From Clostridium ihumii AP5 (lineage in GTDB: Bacteria; Bacillota; Clostridia; Clostridiales; Clostridiaceae), in the NCBI RefSeq assembly GCF_000612845.1, contig NZ_CCAT010000070.1, positions 1 through 64,000 of the forward strand: 64,000 bases of DNA, written 5' to 3'. The notes under the pieces were generated by a model, which saw nothing but the letters and a program-made list of their open reading frames with translations, was not told the origin of the DNA and made no database searches. Shown here piece by piece: positions 8,736 through 19,230 of this stretch (position 1 is its first letter; every line of letters begins with the position of its first letter). A program made the position numbers and the translations under genes.

Positions 8736-9866
8736 ATGAAAAAATTAAAAGTTATGACAGTGTTTGGCACTAGACCGGAAGCTATAAAAATGGCACCAAT
8801 TATAAAAGAATTAGAAAAAAGAGAAGAGTTTGAATCTAAGGTTTGTGTAACAGCTCAGCATAGACAAATGCTAGATCAAGTTATGGAAATATTTCAAATA
8901 CAACCTGATTATGATTTGGATATTATGAAGAATAAGCAAAGTTTATCAGGTATTACATGTAGAGCACTAGAAGGAATAGAAAATGTAATAAAAAAAGAAA
9001 ATCCAGATATTGTTTTGGTACATGGTGATACAACTACAACATTTGTAGCATCTTTAGCTGCCTTTTATAATAAAGCAAAAGTTGGCCATGTGGAAGCTGG
9101 ACTTAGAAGTCATGATAAATATTTTCCATTTCCAGAAGAAATGAATAGAAAATTAACTGCATCAATTGCAGATTTACATTTTTCACCTACTGAGTTATCT
9201 AAACAAAATTTATTAAATGAAAATATAGATGAAAAAACAATTTTTGTTACAGGAAACACAGCAATAGATGCTATGGATTATACTATTAAAGAAAATTATA
9301 AATTTAAAGAAGAAAAGTTGAATCATATAGATTATGATAAAAAGGTTATTATGGTAACAGCTCATAGAAGAGAAAACTGGGGAGATGGAATAGAAAATAT
9401 CTGTGAAGCATTAAGAAGTATTGTTGAAGAAAATAAAGATGTAGAATTGATATATCTAGTACATTTAAATCCTATAGTAAGAGATGTTGTGCATGAAAAG
9501 TTAGGTGAGATAGATAGAATACATTTATTAGATCCTATAAATGTAGAGGATAATCATAATTTAATGAATAAGTGTTATATGATAATGAGTGATTCAGGTG
9601 GAATTCAAGAGGAAGCACCACATGTTGGAAAACCTTTGTTAGTATTTAGAGATGTAACTGAAAGGCAAGAAGCGGTTGAAGCTGGTGCAGTAAAGTTGGT
9701 TGGAACAGATAAAAATAAAATTTTAAAAGAAGCAAATAAATTATTGAAAAATGAACAAGAGTATAATAAAATGAAGAATATAAAAAATCCTTATGGTGAT
9801 GGAACTACATCTAGACAAATATGTGATATTTTAAAAAATATATTAAAAAATGAGAGCATGGTATAA
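8736..9866 (+). CDS. wecB: UDP-N-acetylglucosamine 2-epimerase (non-hydrolysing)
   Basis: This 376-residue cytosolic enzyme interconverts UDP-GlcNAc and UDP-ManNAc. Family motifs include the N-terminal FGTRPEAIKMAP, the VHGDTTTTF segment, GHVEAGLRS, a TAHRRENWG motif near residue 210 and SDSGGIQEEAP near residue 288, all characteristic of WecB/MnaA. I set the start at the ATG preceded by GGGGTGA, 5 bases away. It follows the TagO-like gene on the same strand and fits a wall-polymer linkage-unit pathway. No terminator with a T-run is evident just after it. Confidence 0.93.
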   Translation: MKKLKVMTVFGTRPEAIKMAPIIKELEKREEFESKVCVTAQHRQMLDQVMEIFQIQPDYDLDIMKNKQSLSGITCRALEGIENVIKKENPDIVLVHGDTTTTFVASLAAFYNKAKVGHVEAGLRSHDKYFPFPEEMNRKLTASIADLHFSPTELSKQNLLNENIDEKTIFVTGNTAIDAMDYTIKENYKFKEEKLNHIDYDKKVIMVTAHRRENWGDGIENICEALRSIVEENKDVELIYLVHLNPIVRDVVHEKLGEIDRIHLLDPINVEDNHNLMNKCYMIMSDSGGIQEEAPHVGKPLLVFRDVTERQEAVEAGAVKLVGTDKNKILKEANKLLKNEQEYNKMKNIKNPYGDGTTSRQICDILKNILKNESMV

Positions 9867-10581
9867 TACTATGCTTTTATTTTAAATTTATACATAAATA
9901 AAAGTGAGTTTACAAATAATTATAGTGTATGTTGTTCTAAGTATAAATTAAACTTAATATAAAATAAGTATAATAAAAAACAATTCAAATAAATTGAAAA
10001 TTTTATGAATTAGAAAAAAACTTTTTATGCAATAGGAAAATAAAATTTTATATGCACAAAATTATTGGAAAAATAGTTAATACTTGAAAAATAAACACAT
10101 AAAGGCATTGAATTGCAATTCACATAATGCAAAAATGTTAAAATAAGAAAAATAAACATCAAGAAAAATGAAACAAATAATTAACAATATTGCAAAAGTC
10201 AGAATAAATTAAAATTCAATTATTTAAAAAAAACAGAAAAATGAACATGGGGTCATAAATTAATTCAAATATTAGCTTTTTTATGCATGAAAAACAAAAG
10301 AAATTGAAATTAAAATGACCGGGAGTATTCAAAACTTGAAAAGCTATAAAAAACACTAAAAAAAATAAAACGGAAAATGAATAAGTTACATTCAAAATAT
10401 GTAATAAAGTAGAAAAATAAACTAATTCAAAGTAAATCATATTAAAGTACAATTAAAACTAGTTTATTAAGAATACATTGGTAAATTTAAAGTAATTTGA
10501 CTGAATTAGCTTGTTTATTTATCTCATATCTAAGCATATAATGTTACAATGTAATTTAGGTATTAAGTGAGGGACTTAAAA
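9867..10581. other. 715-bp A-rich intergenic region before the atp operon
   Basis: No credible gene lies here. The plus strand is strikingly A-rich and contains five near-identical purine words GAAAAATRAAC at 10086, 10147, 10163, 10236 and 10412. A TATAAT hexamer at 10537-10542 is the best candidate -10 box for the atp operon. Confidence 0.5.
10514..10542 (+). promoter_or_regulatory. Candidate promoter of the atp operon
   Basis: A perfect TATAAT at 10537-10542 has a weak TTTATT 17 bases upstream. A TTGACT at 10497-10502 is too far away to pair with it. It lies 40 bases before the atpI start. Confidence 0.4.
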
Positions 10582-10944
10582 GTGAATAAAGAGAATAAGA
10601 AACTACTAACATATATACTTAAATATGATTTAATTTTATCTTTAATATTTTTGATAATAGGTTGGATTACTTTGAAAAATATTAGTATATTTTTTATAAT
10701 AGGTTTATTTATAGCCTATATAAATTTATATATAAATGCTATAAGCGTAGAAAAATTATTAAACCAAGTAGCATCTCCTAAAATTGGAATGATTTTAAGC
10801 CAATTAGGAAGAGTTATATTGGTTACAGCTATAGGGGGAATAATAGTAATAAAAAGCCATTTTGGATTTTTATTATTTGTTATAGGCTATAGTGCACAAC
10901 TTATTTCCATGATAATTTATGGTTTTAAGTGTAAAAACGACTAG
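10582..10944 (+). CDS. atpI: ATP synthase subunit I (AtpI-like)
   Basis: This 120-residue membrane protein has four predicted hydrophobic segments and starts the F-ATPase operon, the usual place of AtpI, which assists c-ring assembly or ion supply. The sequence is poorly conserved, so the call leans on position, size and topology. I prefer the GTG at 10582, 8 bases after GAGGG, over a GTG five codons earlier. Confidence 0.75.
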   Translation: MNKENKKLLTYILKYDLILSLIFLIIGWITLKNISIFFIIGLFIAYINLYINAISVEKLLNQVASPKIGMILSQLGRVILVTAIGGIIVIKSHFGFLLFVIGYSAQLISMIIYGFKCKND

Positions 10945-10962
10945 CAGAAAGGGGTGTGTAAT

Positions 10963-11643
10963 ATGGAAGAAGTAATACCAATAGTTACCTTTAATATTTT
11001 AGGAATACCATTTAATATAACTGATAGTCTTGTAGTTCAGTGGGTTATTATGGCACTAGCACTACTATTAGGAATTTTGTACAAGAATAATGTCAAAAGA
11101 ATACCAGGGAAAATACAAGCTGCAGTAGAAATTGGAATTACTAAAATGGGAAGCTTTGTAGAAGAAACTATGGGTGAAGGTAAAAGAGCATTTATACCAT
11201 ATATAATTGCATTAGCATTATATATACTATTACTTAACCTAACTGGAATGTTTGGAATTAAACCTCCAACATCAGAAATAAGTGTAACTTTAGGATTAGC
11301 ATTAACAACTTTCATAGTAATTCAAGGTTATACGATAAAGAAAAATGGTATTAAGGGATATTTTGCAGGATTTGCGAGACCAATGGCACTTATATTACCT
11401 ATAAATATAGTAGAAAGAATTATGCTTCCAATATCATTGTGTTTAAGACTTTTTGGTAATGTCTTTGCAGCAACTATGATAATAGAAATGATATATGGTG
11501 CACTAGGTAAAATAAGCTTTTTTGCAACATTAGTTGTACCAATACCGTTCCATTTTTACTTTGATTTATTTGATGGAACAATACAAGCAGTTATCTTTAT
11601 AATGTTAACAATGATTAATATAAAAATAACAGCAGAACACTAA
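10963..11643 (+). CDS. atpB: F0F1 ATP synthase subunit a
   Basis: This 226-residue membrane subunit forms the half-channels for ion flow against the c-ring. Late transmembrane helices carry the LPINIVERIMLPISLCLRLFGN stretch (about residues 140-162) that contains the essential arginine of the RLFGN motif. A GAGTCxP-type N-terminal region is absent, as in other Firmicutes. The ATG at 10963 is preferred to an upstream GTG because AGAAAGGGG lies 8 bases before it. It is the second gene of the operon. Confidence 0.93.
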   Translation: MEEVIPIVTFNILGIPFNITDSLVVQWVIMALALLLGILYKNNVKRIPGKIQAAVEIGITKMGSFVEETMGEGKRAFIPYIIALALYILLLNLTGMFGIKPPTSEISVTLGLALTTFIVIQGYTIKKNGIKGYFAGFARPMALILPINIVERIMLPISLCLRLFGNVFAATMIIEMIYGALGKISFFATLVVPIPFHFYFDLFDGTIQAVIFIMLTMINIKITAEH

Positions 11644-11674
11644 AATAATAATTAATTTTAAGGAGGAATAAGAA

Positions 11675-11917
11675 ATGGAATCAGGAGCATTTATAGCAGG
11701 AATGTCAGCAATAGGAGCAGGAATAGCAGCTTTATCAGTTATGGGTGGAGGATTAGGAACAGGAAACGCTACTAGTAAAGCAGTTGAAAGTATAGCAAAA
11801 CAACCAGATGCAAGTGGTAAAATAATGAGTGCATTAATTGTTGGAGGAGCTCTATCAGAAGCAACAGCAATATATGGTTTCCTTATAGCATTATTATTAG
11901 TTTTAAAAGTAGGCTAA
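11675..11917 (+). CDS. atpE: F0F1 ATP synthase subunit c
   Basis: This 80-residue hairpin of two transmembrane helices makes the rotor ring. The polar loop AKQPDASG (residues 41-48) contacts gamma and epsilon. The ion-carrying carboxylate is Glu62 in [12 protein letters not shown]. Aligning by eye with the sodium-type c subunit of Ilyobacter tartaricus, the sodium ligands Gln32 and Ser66 correspond here to Thr29 and Ala63, while Thr and Tyr of the E-x-T-x-x-Y motif are kept. The sodium network therefore looks incomplete and proton coupling is more likely. A strong AAGGAGG ribosome-binding site precedes the gene, consistent with high expression. Confidence 0.95.
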   Translation: MESGAFIAGMSAIGAGIAALSVMGGGLGTGNATSKAVESIAKQPDASGKIMSALIVGGALSEATAIYGFLIALLLVLKVG

Positions 11918-11954
11918 TAATTAAAAGAAGAGAATCTATGAAAGGCAGGTGAAT

Positions 11955-11982
11955 ATCCTGGGGGATAGGTAGATACCAGGAT
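11955..11982 (+). promoter_or_regulatory. Hairpin over the atpF ribosome-binding region
   Basis: ATCCTGG at 11955-11961 pairs with CCAGGAT at 11976-11982. The only SD-like bases before atpF (AGG, 7 bases upstream of the ATG) are in the 3' arm, so this stem could reduce atpF translation relative to atpE. Confidence 0.45.
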
Positions 11983-11987
11983 TTTAT

Positions 11988-12467
11988 ATGAATATAGATC
12001 CAATGATAGTTTTAGCCGCAACGATTAACTTCTTTATATTCTTTTTCATAATTAAAAAGTTTTTCTATAAACCAACAGTTGCAATGATAAGTGCAAGACA
12101 AACAGAAGTGGAAACTGCACTAAATCATGCAAAAGAGGAAGAAAGTAGATTAGAAACTTTAAGATTAGAACAAGAAGAAAAAGTTCAAAAGTATAAAGAA
12201 GAAGGCGAAGTATTAATAGAAGCATACAAAGAAAAAGCAGAAAGAGTATCAAGAGATATTATTACTGAAGCTAAAAAAGAATGTGAAGTTCTACGTGCTA
12301 GAAATAAACAAGAAATAGAAAGAGAAAAACGTAAAGCTGAAAGTGAAATGAAAGATCAAGTTGTTGATCTATCATTAGTTTTAGCTCAAAAAGCATTAGA
12401 AAAGAAAATGGATGAAGAGGATCATAAGAGACTTATTGATGATTTCATTTCTAAGGTAGGTAATTAA
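11988..12467 (+). CDS. atpF: F0F1 ATP synthase subunit b
   Basis: This 159-residue subunit forms the peripheral stator stalk. One N-terminal transmembrane helix (about residues 5-25) is followed by a long charged amphipathic coiled coil. It ends 3 bases before atpH. The ribosome-binding site is weak and lies in a hairpin, unlike the strong one of atpE. Confidence 0.92.
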   Translation: MNIDPMIVLAATINFFIFFFIIKKFFYKPTVAMISARQTEVETALNHAKEEESRLETLRLEQEEKVQKYKEEGEVLIEAYKEKAERVSRDIITEAKKECEVLRARNKQEIEREKRKAESEMKDQVVDLSLVLAQKALEKKMDEEDHKRLIDDFISKVGN

Positions 12468-12469
12468 AG

Positions 12470-13270
12470 ATGTATGAATTTCTTGACAGAAGATATGCTC
12501 AAGCATTATATGATGCTTGTAAAGCAGCTGGGAATTTAGAAGAAACTTTAGAAGATTTAAAAGGTATTGTTGAGAGTATGGAAGAAAATGAAGAGTTCAA
12601 ACAAATAATAGAACATCCTCAAATTCATAGACCAGAAAAAAAAGCAATATTTAAGAAAATCTTTGAAAATGAAATCAATGAAGAATTACTAAGTTTTCTA
12701 TTATTATTAATAGAAAAAGATAGAATATCATATTTAAGAGAAAAATATAATCAATTTAGATTAATATATTTTGAAGAACATAATATGATTGAGGTTGAAG
12801 TTAGAACAGCAATTTCACTTAGCGATGAACAAAGAACTAGCTTAAAAGCAAAGTTAGAAAATAAGTATAACAAACAAATTATTTTATCAGAAAAAATTGA
12901 TAAAACTTTAATAGGTGGAATAATAATAAAAGCTGGTGATGATGTTATAGATAGTAGCATCAAAAGTAAATTAGAAGTGATGAAGAACATAATGGAGAAT
13001 AAAGAACAACACAAAATTGATGTGGAAATTCAAAAAGAACCATTACTTGTTAATGTTAAAACAGTTCAACCATTAACAGAAATACAAAAAGAAAAACTAA
13101 AAGTAAGACTTCATAAATATTATGATAGTGACTTCATTATTGAAGAAACAATTGATACAGAAATTTTAGGCGGAGTTTATATAACTGTTGGAGATGATGT
13201 TTTAGACTATACATTAAAAGGTAGACTAAAAGATTTAAAAACAAGCACAGTTTTAAAAGTTCTAAACTAA
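12470..13270 (+). CDS. atpH: F0F1 ATP synthase subunit delta with duplicated C-terminal domain
   Basis: The delta (OSCP) subunit joins the top of F1 to the b stalk. It is normally about 180 residues; this one has 266. Residues 1-105 form the usual helical domain (RRYAQALYDA, FKQIIEHPQI). The C-terminal domain then occurs twice: residues 107-173 and 193-259 share V-[RK]-T, an LxxKLxxKY-type helix, IDxx[IL][IL]GG (GG at 149-150 and 234-235) and GDDV[IL]D (156-161 and 241-246). The join is not a frameshift: one open frame runs through. This is an internal tandem duplication, of unknown effect on the stator. Confidence 0.9.
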   Translation: MYEFLDRRYAQALYDACKAAGNLEETLEDLKGIVESMEENEEFKQIIEHPQIHRPEKKAIFKKIFENEINEELLSFLLLLIEKDRISYLREKYNQFRLIYFEEHNMIEVEVRTAISLSDEQRTSLKAKLENKYNKQIILSEKIDKTLIGGIIIKAGDDVIDSSIKSKLEVMKNIMENKEQHKIDVEIQKEPLLVNVKTVQPLTEIQKEKLKVRLHKYYDSDFIIEETIDTEILGGVYITVGDDVLDYTLKGRLKDLKTSTVLKVLN

Positions 13271-13292
13271 ATTGTAGCAAAGGATGTGTTTT

Positions 13293-13349
13293 AAAGAATT
13301 TAAAATTGAATGTGTTATCAAATGTAAGATGTTTAATTTTGAATTCTTT
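13293..13349 (+). promoter_or_regulatory. Long hairpin in the atpH-atpA gap
   Basis: AAAGAATT-t-AAAATT at 13293-13307 pairs with AATTTT-g-AATTCTTT at 13335-13349, leaving a 27-base loop. No T-run follows, so it is not a classical terminator. It may be a processing or stability element between stator and F1 genes. Confidence 0.45.
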
Positions 13350-13369
13350 TACAGAATAGAGGTGAAAGA

Positions 13370-14884
13370 ATGCATATAAAACCAGGCGAAATAACATCTA
13401 TATTAAGAAAAGAATTAGAGAAATATGAAAGCAAAATAAACACTGTAGATGCTGGAACTATAATACAAATAGGTGACGGTATAGCTAGGGTTTATGGATT
13501 AGATGATTGCCTAGAGGGAGAACTTTTACAATTCCCGAATGATGTGTATGGAATGGCCTTAAACTTAGAGCAAGATAACGTTGGTTGCGTTCTACTTGGC
13601 TCAGAAGAAGGTATAAAGGAAGGCGACATAGTAAACAGAACTGGAAGAGTAGTTGAAGTTCCAGTTGGAGAAGATTTACTGGGAAGAGTTGTTAATCCAC
13701 TAGGTAAACCAATTGATGGAAAAGGACCAATAAAAGAAACAAAATACAGACCAGTTGAAGTTAATGCTCCAGGAGTTATTGATCGTCAATCAGTTAAAGA
13801 ACCAATGCAAACAGGTATAAAAGCTATTGACTCAATGATTCCAATTGGAAAAGGTCAAAGAGAGTTAATAATAGGAGATAGACAAACTGGAAAAACTGCA
13901 ATAGCCATAGATGCAATTTTAAATCAAAAAGGAAAAGATATGGTATGTATATATGTTGCAATAGGACAAAAACAATCAACTGTTGCACATACTGTTAATA
14001 CTCTACAAGAAATGGGAGCATTAGATTATACTATCATAGTTTCAGCAAGTGCATCTGAATCAGCTCCATTACAATATCTAGCTCCATTTGCTGGATGTAG
14101 TATGGGAGAATACTTTATGAATGAAGGAAAAGACGTTTTAATAATATATGACGATTTGTCCAAACACGCAGTCGCTTATAGAACAATGTCATTACTTCTT
14201 CGTAGACCACCAGGAAGAGAAGCGTATCCAGGAGATGTATTCTATCTTCACTCAAGATTATTAGAAAGGGCTGCAAAACTATCTGATAAATTAGGTGGTG
14301 GATCATTAACAGCACTTCCAATAATAGAAACATTAGCTGGAGACGTAACAGCATATATACCAACAAATGTTATATCAATAACAGATGGACAGATATTCTT
14401 AGAATCAGATTTATTCTATTCAGGACAAAGACCAGCAGTAAATGCAGGTATATCTGTTTCAAGGGTTGGAGGAAGTGCTCAAATTAAAGCAATGAAACAA
14501 GTAGCGGGAACATTAAGACTTGAACTTGCTCAATATAGAGAACTTGCTTCCTTTGCTCAGTTTGGATCAGACCTTGATAAGGAAACTAAGAGAAGACTAG
14601 AAAAAGGAAAGAGATTAATAGAAATCTTAAAGCAAGATCAATATCGCCCTATGCCAGTACAAGATCAAATAATGATTTTATATGCTGGAGTAAAAGAGCA
14701 TATAATGGATATTCCAGTTGCAAAAGTTAAACTATTTGAAAAGCAATTCTTAGAGTTTATGAACACATATCATAAAGAAGTGCCAGACATGATTATGGAA
14801 AGAAAAGCACTAGATGATGAAATAGAAACAAAACTTGTAGAAGCAATAAAGGAGTTTAAACAGAAATTTTTAATAGAACTGTAG
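13370..14884 (+). CDS. atpA: F0F1 ATP synthase subunit alpha
   Basis: This 504-residue non-catalytic nucleotide-binding subunit of F1 has a P-loop GDRQTGKTA near residue 170, the [12 protein letters not shown] segment and the arginine-finger region [11 protein letters not shown] near residue 365. Length and order are normal. A ribosome-binding site AGAGGTGAAAG precedes the ATG. Confidence 0.97.
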   Translation: MHIKPGEITSILRKELEKYESKINTVDAGTIIQIGDGIARVYGLDDCLEGELLQFPNDVYGMALNLEQDNVGCVLLGSEEGIKEGDIVNRTGRVVEVPVGEDLLGRVVNPLGKPIDGKGPIKETKYRPVEVNAPGVIDRQSVKEPMQTGIKAIDSMIPIGKGQRELIIGDRQTGKTAIAIDAILNQKGKDMVCIYVAIGQKQSTVAHTVNTLQEMGALDYTIIVSASASESAPLQYLAPFAGCSMGEYFMNEGKDVLIIYDDLSKHAVAYRTMSLLLRRPPGREAYPGDVFYLHSRLLERAAKLSDKLGGGSLTALPIIETLAGDVTAYIPTNVISITDGQIFLESDLFYSGQRPAVNAGISVSRVGGSAQIKAMKQVAGTLRLELAQYRELASFAQFGSDLDKETKRRLEKGKRLIEILKQDQYRPMPVQDQIMILYAGVKEHIMDIPVAKVKLFEKQFLEFMNTYHKEVPDMIMERKALDDEIETKLVEAIKEFKQKFLIEL

Positions 14885-14894
14885 AGGTGAGAAA

Positions 14895-15746
14895 ATGGGT
14901 GCAGCAGGACTTGTTGAAATAAAGAGAAGAATTAAGTCTATAAATAACACAAAAAAAATTACAAAAGCACTAGGTTTAGTTTCTACCTCAAAGTTAAGAA
15001 GAGTTAGAGAAAAATTATCTTCTAATACTGGTTACTTTAATCAATGTGAAGAAATTTTTGCTGAAGTAATGAGAAGTTATGACGAAGAAACTATTTATAC
15101 AACTAAAAACCAAAGCTCCAAAAAACTATATATTGTGCTTACCTCTGATATGGGACTATGTGGCTCCTTTAACACTTCGATAATGGCAGAACTATCAGAA
15201 ATTGTTAAAGGTGATAGAGAAAATTCAATCATTTTAATGGTAGGAGAAAAAGGAAAGTCTCTTGCTAATAGATATAAGCTAGAAACTACAGCTGAATATA
15301 TAGAAGTGGGTGATATACCTACTTCTATAGAAGCTGCTACTATTTACAATGATGCTTTTGAAGCATATAGAAAAGGTGAAGTTGCAGAAGTTCATATTGT
15401 TTACACTAAATTTATATCACAAATAAGAAAAGAGTTTAGAAAAGAGCAATTGTTACCAATAAATAGAGAAGAGTTTAAAGAAATAGATTCTAAATTGCAA
15501 TTTGAAGGGGAATCACAAGAATTAGTTGATAGTATTACTAATTTATATTTTAATAGTAAAATATTAAATTGCATGATTCACTCTAAATGCAGTGAGCAAA
15601 GCACAAGAATGGAAGCTATGGAGGGAGCTACTCGTAATTCAGACGATTTACTTGATAAGCTTAATTTAAAATATAACAGAGCTAGACAAAGTGCTATAAC
15701 TCAGGAAATTTCTGAAATAGTAGGCGGAGCAGAAGCACAAAGCTAA
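14895..15746 (+). CDS. atpG: F0F1 ATP synthase subunit gamma
   Basis: This 283-residue central-stalk subunit has the N-terminal IKRRIKSINNTKKITKA helix, the MGLCGSFN segment, and a C-terminal helix rich in NRARQSAITQEISEIVGGA. It starts 10 bases after atpA. Confidence 0.96.
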   Translation: MGAAGLVEIKRRIKSINNTKKITKALGLVSTSKLRRVREKLSSNTGYFNQCEEIFAEVMRSYDEETIYTTKNQSSKKLYIVLTSDMGLCGSFNTSIMAELSEIVKGDRENSIILMVGEKGKSLANRYKLETTAEYIEVGDIPTSIEAATIYNDAFEAYRKGEVAEVHIVYTKFISQIRKEFRKEQLLPINREEFKEIDSKLQFEGESQELVDSITNLYFNSKILNCMIHSKCSEQSTRMEAMEGATRNSDDLLDKLNLKYNRARQSAITQEISEIVGGAEAQS

Positions 15747-15754
15747 AATAATAG

Positions 15755-17164
<1,410 letters not shown>

Positions 17165-17492
17165 TAGATTAATGCATTTTGAAATATATTGAAAAGTATT
17201 ATATAAGTTTTATACTTAAATAATACTTTATATTAAACTTAATACAATTTAACTACACAAATAATATGGTTGATATCTTTATAAAAGATTCCGTCACGAA
17301 ATCAATAAGATTTAAAGTTATTGATTAACAAAATAAAAGATTATTACTTTTTAGTCTTAAAATAATTTAATTTTAAGACTAACTTATTGTAAATGAGAAA
17401 TCATTAAGAATGTTTATTAATGATGTAATAAGGGATAATCAATAAATAAAATAGATGAAATATAAAAGTATTTTATATAACGGGAGAATTTT
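17165..17492 (+). other. 328-bp atpD-atpC gap with three hairpins
   Basis: No gene is seen. Three stem-loops follow in a row: ATCAATAA/TTATTGAT (17301-17325), a perfect 13 bp stem TTAGTCTTAAAAT/ATTTTAAGACTAA with a six-base loop (17351-17382), and ATCATTAA/TTAATGAT (17400-17424). None has a good T-run. A gap of this size inside the operon suggests processing, an internal promoter, or an inserted repeat. Confidence 0.55.
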
Positions 17493-17885
17493 ATGGATAA
17501 TAAACTTAAACTTATAATAATGACTCCAGATAAAGAGTTTTACAATGGAGAAATTGTAAAATTAGCATCGGAAAGTAGTGATGGTAAGTTTGGAGTTTTG
17601 CCAAATCACTTAGCAATGGTAACAAATTTAATTCCAACTATAACTACATTTCAAGATGTTGATGGTAAAGCATATACATGTTTTACATCTAATGGAGTTA
17701 TCAAAATTAATAATAATGTAATAACTATTTTATGTAATGCTGCTGAATGGCCAGAAAATATAGACAAAGCAAGAGCTGAAAAAGCTAAGGAAAGAGCTCA
17801 AGCTAGGTTAAAAGATAAAAAGGACATAGATGTAAAAAGAGCAGAATTTGCACTAAAAAGAGCATTACTTAGATTAAGTGTTTAG
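17493..17885 (+). CDS. atpC: F0F1 ATP synthase subunit epsilon
   Basis: This 130-residue subunit has the N-terminal beta-sandwich (TPDKEFYNGEI..., DGKFGVLPNHLAMVT) and a two-helix C-terminal domain (RAEKAKERAQARLKD) that can inhibit ATP hydrolysis. It closes the operon and is followed by a strong terminator. Confidence 0.95.
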   Translation: MDNKLKLIIMTPDKEFYNGEIVKLASESSDGKFGVLPNHLAMVTNLIPTITTFQDVDGKAYTCFTSNGVIKINNNVITILCNAAEWPENIDKARAEKAKERAQARLKDKKDIDVKRAEFALKRALLRLSV

Positions 17886-17920
17886 TTATAAATTAATTGT
17901 AAATAATTAAAATTATTAAA

Positions 17921-17953
17921 AACAACCTTTAGCATAGCTAAAGGTTGTTTTTT
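17921..17953 (+). terminator. Terminator of the atp operon
   Basis: AACAACCTTTAGC-ata-GCTAAAGGTTGTT, a perfect 13 bp stem, is followed by a T-run. Confidence 0.92.
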
Positions 17954-18105
17954 GTATAAAAAAACTACAAATAAACATAATAATTATAGGTAATCAAGTT
18001 TAAAATATAGAATGAAAAAAGAAAGTACAGATTTATTATTAGTTATTATGTATAAATTAAAATTAAATTTTGAGAACCTAAAAAAAATTATAGGGAGGAA
18101 TTGAA

Positions 18106-18306
18106 ATGAAAAGTAGTGAACAAAAGATTACAGAAAAAATGAGAGTAGCTGATTCATCAAAAATAAATATAGTAAACCAATACAATGAAGCGGTTGAAGC
18201 TTTTAAAAATAATGCAACTCAAATAAATGGAAATGAATATGTAAAACTAGATACTGCTTTAGAAACATTACAAGATATTCTACCTTTCTCATCAATGTTT
18301 AAATAA
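18106..18306 (+). CDS. Small hypothetical protein, 66 residues
   Basis: I do not recognise this protein. A very good ribosome-binding site (AGGGAGGAATTGAAATG) supports it as a real gene. It is hydrophilic with predicted helices, no cysteine, no membrane segment and a hydrophobic C-terminus (LPFSSMFK). It stands alone between the atp terminator and a large imperfect hairpin. Confidence 0.65.
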   Translation: MKSSEQKITEKMRVADSSKINIVNQYNEAVEAFKNNATQINGNEYVKLDTALETLQDILPFSSMFK

Positions 18307-18315
18307 ATAATAAAA

Positions 18316-18374
18316 CAGGGCATTTTAGGAAAATAAGCGATAAAATATTACAGCTATTTTCTTGAAGTGCCCTA
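18316..18374 (+). terminator. Large imperfect stem-loop after the small ORF
   Basis: AGGGCA pairs with TGCCCT on the outside and AAAATA-GC pairs with GC-TATTTT inside. There is no clear T-run, so termination is uncertain. Confidence 0.4.
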
Positions 18375-18532
18375 TATTAAGTTAAATAAACAAATTTTTA
18401 CATAAAAATAAGCTTATTTATGCACAAATTTTACAAAATGTTATATATTATAATATATAATTTTTCCTGAAAACTATTGGAATAATTCTTAAATAATAGG
18501 CAATAATTCAAATAGTTAAGGGGGAGAGTTTT

Positions 18533-19204
18533 ATGAGAAAAATAATAACGTTTGGAATTATACTATTTATAGTATTAATAAATACTTTTCAATTTAAGGA
18601 AAGCGTTGCAAGTGAAAATCTAGATATTTATAAAGAAATTTTAAAGATATCAAGTGCAAAAATAGAAGAGGTTGGTATAGAATCTACTTTCATTAATGAT
18701 GAGAGTTTACAATCATGCTATAACAATTTAAAAAAAGCTTTTCAGTTCAATAACCCAATAAACAATGAAAAAATAGTTAGCAGTACAACTGATTATTTGC
18801 AGTTTGACATAGATAATATTAATGGAAATATACAAAGGATAGATGCTAATAAAATTAAGATAAGTATTAATCAAAAAACAGATAAAAATAATACAGAACT
18901 TTTAAAAAGCATTTTAAGAAATGCTTTTAATGATAATACAAGTCAATACTTATATATCAAATCTAAAATTAATGATGATTATCATGAAATAAATGATAAG
19001 ATACTAAAATTTTTAGATAAAAGTGGAGCTACAGACATCAATACAGTAAATTTAAATAATGGATATAGCACAATTTGCAATACTCATAAGTACAATGTAA
19101 AAAATATTGCAAATGGAAGTTTTGATTTTCAAGTTGCAATAATGAATTACAATAGTGAATCAGAAATAATTATAGGAATACCAGAAATAACTGTAGCTTT
19201 TTAA
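18533..19204 (+). CDS. ywmB: YwmB-family secreted protein
   Basis: This 223-residue protein has a signal peptide or anchor (lysine/arginine start, then a hydrophobic stretch ending near VASEN). The rest is a mixed alpha/beta region with no catalytic motif. Its identity as YwmB (a TATA-binding-protein-like fold, function unknown) rests on size, secretion signal and position: in Bacillus, ywmB also lies between the atp operon and murA-spoIID. It ends 26 bases before murA and probably shares its transcript. A GGGGGAGAG ribosome-binding site precedes it. Confidence 0.75.
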   Translation: MRKIITFGIILFIVLINTFQFKESVASENLDIYKEILKISSAKIEEVGIESTFINDESLQSCYNNLKKAFQFNNPINNEKIVSSTTDYLQFDIDNINGNIQRIDANKIKISINQKTDKNNTELLKSILRNAFNDNTSQYLYIKSKINDDYHEINDKILKFLDKSGATDINTVNLNNGYSTICNTHKYNVKNIANGSFDFQVAIMNYNSESEIIIGIPEITVAF

Positions 19205-19230
19205 AATAGCACTATTATGGAGGAAGAAAT

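Noticed and set aside
10216-10452. Minus-strand open frame rich in Phe and Leu
   Set aside because: It is the complement of a strongly A-rich non-coding stretch. Composition is low-complexity and there is no clear start signal.
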